DNA from: Pseudomonas graminis
GTDB taxonomy: Bacteria; Pseudomonadota; Gammaproteobacteria; Pseudomonadales; Pseudomonadaceae
DNA length: 64,000 nucleotides
NCBI RefSeq assembly: GCF_013201545.1
Contig: NZ_CP053746.1
Coordinates: 5,222,501 to 5,286,500 of the forward strand
Reading direction: 5' to 3'
Position 1 is the stretch's first letter. The number at the start of each line of letters is the position of its first letter. The notes under the pieces were generated by a model. It saw only the letters and a list, made by a program, of their open reading frames with translations, was not told the DNA's origin and did not search any database. Below, piece by piece: positions 58,545-64,000 of this stretch. The position numbers and the translations under genes were made by a program.

Positions 58545-60446
58545 ATGGCCGCCTCAACCACGACTAACATACTACCAAGCCTCATGTTGCCGATCGTCCC
58601 TGGCGCACTCCCAGACGGGCTGTTACTGACTGATCAGCTGGACAGCCCTGTTCCAGTAAAGCTTCAGGTCTGGGATGGCGCCCGGCCAGGCTACACCTAT
58701 CAGTTGCTGTGGGACGGTGAGCGCACCGGGCCCCTTAAGGCATTGGAAAATGAACCGCCTGGCGCTGAACTCACGCTTGAAATCCCTGTGTCGAATCTCA
58801 CTGAAGGCAGTCACCGCATTGCCTACGAGATCATGAATCCGGTGAACATGCGACTGGATCAATCCGGCACAACCCCAATCAAAATCGACCGAACCGCCCC
58901 AGGCGCCCCTCAACTCGGTCCCATCATCTTCCCCGACGTCATCCAGAACGGCCTCACCTCCGCCGAGCTGGAAGGCCTCAACAACATCCTTCCCGGCAAG
59001 ATCGCGGGCTACAGCGGCATGGCTGCAGGGGACGAAATCCGCACCTACTGGGGTTCGATGGAAGGTCCGATGACCGTCGTTGATGCCAACGATATGGGCT
59101 TGAACCGGGTGATGGTGGACTTCACGCGTCCGTTCATGGAACTGTCGGACTGCCAGACCTCTGCGGTCACCTACACCGTGACCGACCGCGCGGGCAACGT
59201 GTCGATGGTCTCTGATCCGGTAATGATCCAGCTTGACCTGGGCATGCGCCAACCTCTGCCGGCACCGGTGATCCGCGAAGCCGAGGGTCAGATTCTGGAC
59301 CCGGCCGATGCGGTGAATGGCGCCACATTAGTGATTGGTGCCACGGCTGATCTGCGCGAAGGCGAAACGGTCATCGCTCAGTGGAACGGTCCGAAGGGTA
59401 ACGATCGCCAGGAAAAGCTCATTTCCGCCGCCGAAGCCGGTCAGGCGTTGACTCTGGTGTTCCCTGGCAGCGTAGTCACGATAAACGACGGACAAAATGT
59501 CGAGGTGGTCTACACCGTGACGCGTACCAGCGGCATCGTGCAGGAATCGGCGAAACTGGCGCTGAAGATCATGAGCGCCGCGCTGGAACTGCCTGCGCCA
59601 ACCGTCGACACAGTAGGCCCGGACGGCATTCTGCGTCCTTCACTGATTACCGGCTGGGACGCGATCGTGCGTGTCAGTTATCGCGGGATGGACCCTCGGG
59701 ATATGGTGCGAGTGCGATGGGTCGGCGCGCGTACGTTCGAGACCATGATGATGAATGTCGGTGGTATGACTGAACTGGTTTTCGGCGTACCCAAGATGCT
59801 GATCGAGATGAGTATCGGCAGCACCGCGACGCTGACCTATATCGTGACGCGCAATGGCGTCGACATGGAGTCCGTGCCGCTTCAGCTATCGGTGCGCGAG
59901 GGCATTATGTTTGACACGTCTCCGGTGACTCTGGCCGGTAAGATCTACCTGCTGCCCGCTCATCCGGATTTGCTGCCGACATTCCCGAGCGGTACCACGG
60001 TCCATCGCATCGCCAGCGGCGGTCGCCCTCCTTACACCTACTCGACCAGCGATGCGAAGGTGGCCGTCGTGGCAGCGTCCGGCTGGACGTCGGTGCGCGG
60101 CAACGGCGTGGCAACCATCACGGTCACCGATTCAGCGGGCGAAAAGCAGAGTTACGACGTAACCGTCACCGGCGTCATCGAATGCCACGGCGTGGGCTCC
60201 GGCAACTACACCCAGATGTCCAACGCCGCCCAACGCATCGGCGGGCGCATCCCGAGTATCCATGAGCTGATCGAGATCTATAACGCCTACGGCAACCGCT
60301 GGCCGATGGGCAACGCCAACTATTGGTCGTCCACCGTCGCCAAGAACGTGTTCGGCGCGAAGTGGTATTACGTGAAAAACCTCAACACCGGAAAGGACTA
60401 CAAACTGCTCCACATCAATTCCAGCTTGGGCGTTGCTATTCGCTAA
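58545..60446 (+). CDS. Ig-like multi-module protein D with C-terminal lectin-like domain
   Basis: The 633-residue protein begins, after AAGGA, with the same module order as protein C: VWDGARPGYTYQL (from residue 42), IDRTAPGAPQL, YSGMAAGDEIRTYWGS and VTDRAGNVSM (Asp 214). Two to three more Ig-like modules follow. The end is distinct: a Big2-like bacterial Ig domain (about 465-545, RIASGGRPPYTYSTSDAKVA, ATITVTDSAG) leads into a final domain with RIPSIHELIEIYNAYG and NANYWSSTVAKN. This resembles DUF1566/C-type-lectin-like domains at the tips of intimin-type adhesins. No signal peptide is visible, so how it leaves the cell, if it does, is unknown. Confidence 0.75.
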   Translation: MAASTTTNILPSLMLPIVPGALPDGLLLTDQLDSPVPVKLQVWDGARPGYTYQLLWDGERTGPLKALENEPPGAELTLEIPVSNLTEGSHRIAYEIMNPVNMRLDQSGTTPIKIDRTAPGAPQLGPIIFPDVIQNGLTSAELEGLNNILPGKIAGYSGMAAGDEIRTYWGSMEGPMTVVDANDMGLNRVMVDFTRPFMELSDCQTSAVTYTVTDRAGNVSMVSDPVMIQLDLGMRQPLPAPVIREAEGQILDPADAVNGATLVIGATADLREGETVIAQWNGPKGNDRQEKLISAAEAGQALTLVFPGSVVTINDGQNVEVVYTVTRTSGIVQESAKLALKIMSAALELPAPTVDTVGPDGILRPSLITGWDAIVRVSYRGMDPRDMVRVRWVGARTFETMMMNVGGMTELVFGVPKMLIEMSIGSTATLTYIVTRNGVDMESVPLQLSVREGIMFDTSPVTLAGKIYLLPAHPDLLPTFPSGTTVHRIASGGRPPYTYSTSDAKVAVVAASGWTSVRGNGVATITVTDSAGEKQSYDVTVTGVIECHGVGSGNYTQMSNAAQRIGGRIPSIHELIEIYNAYGNRWPMGNANYWSSTVAKNVFGAKWYYVKNLNTGKDYKLLHINSSLGVAIR

Positions 60447-60450
60447 ATTC

Positions 60451-60468
60451 GCTGATTCGCGAATCAGC
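60451..60468. other. Perfect 18-bp palindrome after gene D
   Basis: GCTGATTCGCGAATCAGC is a complete palindrome four bases past the stop codon. As RNA it could form a stem with a tiny loop, and as DNA it could be a protein site. No T run follows. Confidence 0.6.
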
Positions 60469-60601
60469 CACTCACGCGCGCCAGCAAGCTTGAGACACCC
60501 AAGCAGCACCCCCTTTCAAAGACGTCGTCGCCACCCGACGGCGTCTTACACGTGCGACGCCCACATCGCCCCAAAAATCCATTCACGGAAAGCTCAGAAA
60601 A

Positions 60602-61099
60602 ATGCCCGCAAAACCTCCTCTTCAACGCCCGCAGGCACCGGCGGCGCGCGGCACGTTCAGCGCCACCGTCAACGGCCACCCTTTCATCACCCACCGCCTG
60701 AGTGCCATGGCGTGCCTGCGCCCGGGCCGGTCGGATCCGACCACGTGCCGAATCTGGAAGATCCTCGCCACTGGCACGGTTCGTCGGCACCGCACCATGA
60801 TCGGCCTGTTCATCGACCAGACAGTGCCACCCGGCAGCTACAACCTGCTGCGCAACGAACAGATCACCGTGATCTATCACCTGACCCCCACGCGCATGGC
60901 GAAGATTTATCACTCCCGCGATTTGCAGCAAGGCAACCTCACGTTGGTGGCCTGCGATGCAGCAGCCGGCGCGCTGCATGGCAACTTCGAGTTTGCGGTC
61001 CCGACCAAGGACTTTCACGTGACCGACGGCCTGTTCGACCTGGTCTGTGACCTGAACGCCGAGGAACATCCCGCTATCCGATCAGCCGACGCGCCATAA
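60602..61099 (+). CDS. Small hypothetical protein at the end of the Ig-like cluster
   Basis: The 165-residue protein starts MPAKPPLQRPQAPAARG, then has GTFSATVNGHPF, LRNEQITVIYHL and GALHGNFEFAVP, a beta-rich pattern. It lacks a signal peptide. It resembles small beta-sandwich proteins (for example DUF6252-like) only loosely. It lies 155 bases after gene D in the same direction and its 3' end overlaps the convergent hydrolase gene by 26 bases. It may be a partner of the cluster, but the link is positional. Confidence 0.6.
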   Translation: MPAKPPLQRPQAPAARGTFSATVNGHPFITHRLSAMACLRPGRSDPTTCRIWKILATGTVRRHRTMIGLFIDQTVPPGSYNLLRNEQITVIYHLTPTRMAKIYHSRDLQQGNLTLVACDAAAGALHGNFEFAVPTKDFHVTDGLFDLVCDLNAEEHPAIRSADAP

Positions 61100-61763
61100 G
61101 CCCGGCGATTTCCTGCATGCACGCCTCGACAGTGAGGCCCGATGATTTCAACGGTTTGAGGTCATGGTTGGCAGTCGGTACCCAATGCACGTCAATGGCT
61201 TTCGACAGCTTGTACCCTTCAACCGCCTCTCGATTGCCCAACGCATCACGTTCGCCCTGAACGATCAGCGTCGGCGTCCGCAGTTCCGCCAGGTGCGCGA
61301 CCCGCGGCTTCTCGGGTTTAGCTGCCGCGTAGAACGGATAGCCCAGACAGAACAACCCATCGGCTTCTACGTCGTCAGCAATGACGCTGGCCATCCGTCC
61401 GCCCATGGATTTGCCCCCGATTGCCACCCGCCCACTCACACCGGCGCGCACCGCCGCGTGCACCCCATGCCAGCACTCCAGCAACTTCGGCTGAGGGTTC
61501 GGCGGTCGTCTGCGCCCGTCTACTCGGCGCTGGGCCATGTAGGGGAACTCAAAGCGCAGCACGCCGACACCTAAGGCCGCCAGGCGCGTGGCGATGTCGT
61601 TCATGAAGTCGCTGTCCATCGGGGCGCCCGCGCCGTGGGCGAGAATCAGCGTCGACGGCGCGTTCGCCGCCGGGCCGGTTGGCGCATCCCAGATCCAGCC
61701 GTGTTCTTGCGCCAGTTGCGCGCAGTGATCAGCCGTTCGCTTCGCTGCCTGTTGCTTGCTCAT
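61074..61763 (-). CDS. Alpha/beta-hydrolase family protein (KANL3/Tex30-like)
   Basis: The 229-residue protein has an oxyanion region ILAHGAGAPMDSDFM, the nucleophile elbow GGKSMGGRMAS (Ser in GKSMGG), an acid in VQGERDALGN and His in PTANHDLKPL, giving a full Ser-Asp-His triad. ATG at 61763 begins MSKQQAAKR. It is a small cytoplasmic hydrolase of unknown substrate, widely conserved in Pseudomonas near cco genes as far as I recall. Confidence 0.85.
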   Translation of the reverse strand: MSKQQAAKRTADHCAQLAQEHGWIWDAPTGPAANAPSTLILAHGAGAPMDSDFMNDIATRLAALGVGVLRFEFPYMAQRRVDGRRRPPNPQPKLLECWHGVHAAVRAGVSGRVAIGGKSMGGRMASVIADDVEADGLFCLGYPFYAAAKPEKPRVAHLAELRTPTLIVQGERDALGNREAVEGYKLSKAIDVHWVPTANHDLKPLKSSGLTVEACMQEIAGLMARRLIG

Positions 61764-62618
61764 GCCGGTCTCTTCTTCAAAACTTCGCTCACCCCCCACT
61801 GAGGCGGGCACCACGGCCGGCATTATGCAGCAACCTCGACGCGCCATGACCCTGCCCGCCGATTGCCCTGCCCCGACAGCCAGGGTTCAGCTCCCGGGCG
61901 TTAGTCTGGCTGGGCACTTCGGCAAGAAGCACCGAACCCTGAGCGCCCCAACCTGCACACAACCGGGCGGTTTCATCGACGGAATATGCTTTTTGTCCGC
62001 GCCGGACGATCACCCGTGACGATCGCCGGCCTTTTTGCCAGCTCGGGCCAATTATTTTTGGGCAGTAATAAGTGCCAATGTCAGCGGCTTTTTGTATACA
62101 ACTTTGCGGTCGAAATGCTCTCTCGATGCACAGGAACGGCAGGCAGAGAAGCGTTTCAGCTATCTCCGGAAATGGTTGATCGCCGCGTCCCGCCAGGGAC
62201 GCGGCAACTTCACGTCGAGCGCGGCCAAGTGTCGCAGGCGCTGTTCCAAAGCCTTCCCTCCGCGATCATTCGCGTCTAAGCTGTGTCCGCACAGTGGACC
62301 GGCGACAGCTAGCCACAGGCCCAGCAACAAGATTGTGCCCGGCAACGCAACCCTCTTGCAGACAAGCAGCCTCAGCGCTGTTTTCACCCGCAGGGTTGTA
62401 TCCAATCCCTCCCACTCACGCGCGCGATCCAGCTCGACCTGTCTTCCTTCCCCCAGGCCACTCAGCCAGAACTCCCTCACGCTTCGGCGACCGGGCGTCT
62501 GCGTGCGCCGCGTCTATCGCCTCCGTCGATCCTCAACCACGCCACTGCGTGACGGGCTACGCGCGATCGAAGGTGCGGCTGTTACCACACTAATAAAATA
62601 CACACCGTGGAACCTGAC
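61764..62618. other. Intergenic region upstream of ccoN
   Basis: This 855-base stretch has no convincing gene. A minus-strand frame at 62160-62480 has one hydrophobic segment but no family match. A TTGTATACAA palindrome lies at 62092-62101. No TTGAT-N4-ATCAA Anr box was found before ccoN. Confidence 0.5.
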
Positions 62619-64000
62619 ATGAGCACAGCACCCCGCCCGACTGCTTATAACTACAAGGTCGTCCGCCAGTTCGCCATCATGACGGTGGTCTGGGGCATCA
62701 TCGGCATGGGCATGGGCGTGTTCATCGCCGCCCAGCTCGTCTGGCCTGACCTGAATTTCGGATTACCGTGGACGACATTCGGTCGCCTGCGCCCCCTGCA
62801 CACTAACCTGGTTATCTTCGCGTTCGGCGGCTGTGCACTGTTCGGCACGTCCTATTACGTCGTCCAGCGCACCTGTCAGGCGCGGCTGATTTCCGATGGT
62901 CTGGCGGCCTTTCATTTCTGGGGCTGGCAGGCCGTGATCATCGGCGCCATCGTCAGCCTGCCGATGGGCTACACCACCACCAAGGAATACGCCGAGCTCG
63001 AGTGGCCGATCGCGATCCTGCTGACGATTGTCTGGATCGCCTACGGCGCGGTGTTCTTCGGCACCATCGTCAAACGCAAGACCCAACACATTTATGTCGC
63101 CAACTGGTTCTACGGCGCATTCATCGTGGTGACGGCAATGCTGCACATCGTCAACCACATCTCGCTGCCGGTGAGCCTGTTCAAGTCGTATTCGGCGTAT
63201 GCCGGCGCCACCGACGCGATGATCCAGTGGTGGTACGGGCACAACGCCGTGGGCTTTTTCCTCACAACCGGCTTTCTCGGAATGATGTATTACTTCGTGC
63301 CGAAACAGGCCGAGCGCCCGATCTATTCCTATCGCCTGTCCATCGTGCATTTCTGGGCGCTGATCACCCTGTACATCTGGGCCGGCCCGCACCATCTGCA
63401 CTACACCGCCCTGCCCGACTGGGCGCAATCGCTGGGGATGGTCATGTCGATCATCCTGCTGGTGCCGAGCTGGGGCGGGATGATCAACGGCATGATGACC
63501 CTCTCCGGCGCATGGCATAAGTTGCGCACCGACCCGATTTTGCGCTTCCTCGTGCTGTCGCTGGCGTTCTACGGGATGTCGACGTTCGAAGGGCCGATGA
63601 TGGCGATCAAGACCGTCAACTCGCTTTCCCATTACACCGACTGGACCATCGGCCACGTTCATGCCGGCGCGCTGGGCTGGGTGGCGATGATCTCCATCGG
63701 CGCCGTCTACCACATGATCCCGAAACTCTACGGCCGTACGCAGATGCACAGCGTCCCCCTGATCAACACGCACTTCTGGCTCGCCACTGTCGGCACCGTT
63801 CTCTATATCGCCGCGATGTGGGTCAACGGCATCACCCAAGGCCTGATGTGGCGCGCAATCAACGACGACGGCACCCTCACCTACTCGTTCGTCGAGGCCC
63901 TGCAGGCCAGTCATCCAGGGTACATCGTGCGCGCACTGGGCGGAGGGATTTTCGCCAGTGGCATGCTGTTCATGGCCTACAACGTGTTCCGCACCATTCG
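62619..64000 (+). CDS. ccoN: Cytochrome cbb3 oxidase catalytic subunit CcoN (cut by window edge)
   Basis: The open frame starts at ATG 62619 ([19 protein letters not shown]) and runs off the right edge with about 460 residues. Haem and copper ligands are visible: [22 protein letters not shown] (CuB His), [12 protein letters not shown] (two His) and [12 protein letters not shown] (two His). It is the proton-pumping O2-reducing subunit of the high-affinity cbb3 oxidase; ccoO, Q and P should follow. The missing Anr box upstream suggests the constitutive cco1-type copy, but this is only a negative observation. Confidence 0.95.
   Translation, partial: MSTAPRPTAYNYKVVRQFAIMTVVWGIIGMGMGVFIAAQLVWPDLNFGLPWTTFGRLRPLHTNLVIFAFGGCALFGTSYYVVQRTCQARLISDGLAAFHFWGWQAVIIGAIVSLPMGYTTTKEYAELEWPIAILLTIVWIAYGAVFFGTIVKRKTQHIYVANWFYGAFIVVTAMLHIVNHISLPVSLFKSYSAYAGATDAMIQWWYGHNAVGFFLTTGFLGMMYYFVPKQAERPIYSYRLSIVHFWALITLYIWAGPHHLHYTALPDWAQSLGMVMSIILLVPSWGGMINGMMTLSGAWHKLRTDPILRFLVLSLAFYGMSTFEGPMMAIKTVNSLSHYTDWTIGHVHAGALGWVAMISIGAVYHMIPKLYGRTQMHSVPLINTHFWLATVGTVLYIAAMWVNGITQGLMWRAINDDGTLTYSFVEALQASHPGYIVRALGGGIFASGMLFMAYNVFRTI

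Noticed and set aside
62092..62101. TTGTATACAA, a GntR-like operator
   Set aside because: No regulator gene or promoter beside it; a 10-bp palindrome alone is not enough.
62160..62480. Possible small membrane protein gene on the minus strand before ccoN
   Set aside because: One hydrophobic stretch but no ribosome binding site, no family match and codon use like non-coding DNA; left as intergenic.
62763..63914. Minus-strand open frame inside ccoN
   Set aside because: Shadow of ccoN, whose metal ligands are all intact on the plus strand.

Overview
The window reads as chromosome of a GC-rich Pseudomonas, most like the P. fluorescens / P. syringae side of the genus. The evidence is the gene content (aer, msuD-sfnR, a SoxR-controlled monooxygenase, a PA1167-like alginate lyase, DUF2790, DUF1656, rlmM beside acnA, a cbb3 oxidase). 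Two classic Pseudomonas REP families also fill most intergenic gaps. No rRNA, tRNA, CRISPR array, integrase or transposase was seen. Almost everything is densely packed core-type sequence; the clear exception is about 52.0-61.1 kb.

Layout. 1-2.0 kb: cut ethanolamine permease gene and a divergent AraC regulator. 2.0-6.0 kb: an overlapping nucleotidyltransferase/partner pair, a superfamily-1 helicase-like ATPase and two small exported proteins. 6.3-8.4 kb: OmpR-type two-component system. 8.9-14.2 kb: TonB siderophore receptor, a TPR-like exported protein and a DUF3142 protein. 14.4-18.4 kb: LysR-controlled operon of a CitMHS carrier plus a split AtuA-like enzyme. 18.7-23.2 kb: Fur-box-preceded efeUOB iron import operon with an extra EfeM-like protein and a terminator. 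24.2-28.7 kb: molybdopterin oxidoreductase / cytochrome b / DUF5666-like operon opposite a CopRS-type two-component system, with a perfect inverted repeat between them. 28.7-35.0 kb: alginate lyase, then a MarR-FUSC-DUF1656-HlyD-OMF aromatic or drug efflux operon. 35.3-41.8 kb: aldo/keto reductase, ZntB-type metal channel, Pit phosphate transporter, and msuD-sfnR sulfonate use. 41.8-46.0 kb: SoxR and its target monooxygenase, an unknown helical protein, a flavoprotein and RlmM. 46.2-52.0 kb: aconitase A, CPBP protease and Aer aerotaxis receptor.

52.2-61.1 kb is an accessory-looking locus. It has four genes built from related Ig-like modules without recognisable signal peptides, an autotransporter on the opposite strand, and a small unknown protein, separated by AT-rich gaps. 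This is the best candidate for an undescribed surface or interaction system. The window closes with an alpha/beta hydrolase, an 855-base gap and the cut ccoN gene.

Repeats: besides simple REP hairpins there is a long (about 300 bp) interspersed repeat present three times (8.5 kb, 23.2 kb inverted, 23.9 kb). Its ends carry 11-bp and 6-bp GATC-containing tandem units, and one hairpin changes on both arms between copies. A 98-bp tandem array of paired REPs follows acnA. Coordinates of starts were chosen from visible ribosome binding sites; all functional names come from recognised motifs, not from a database search.
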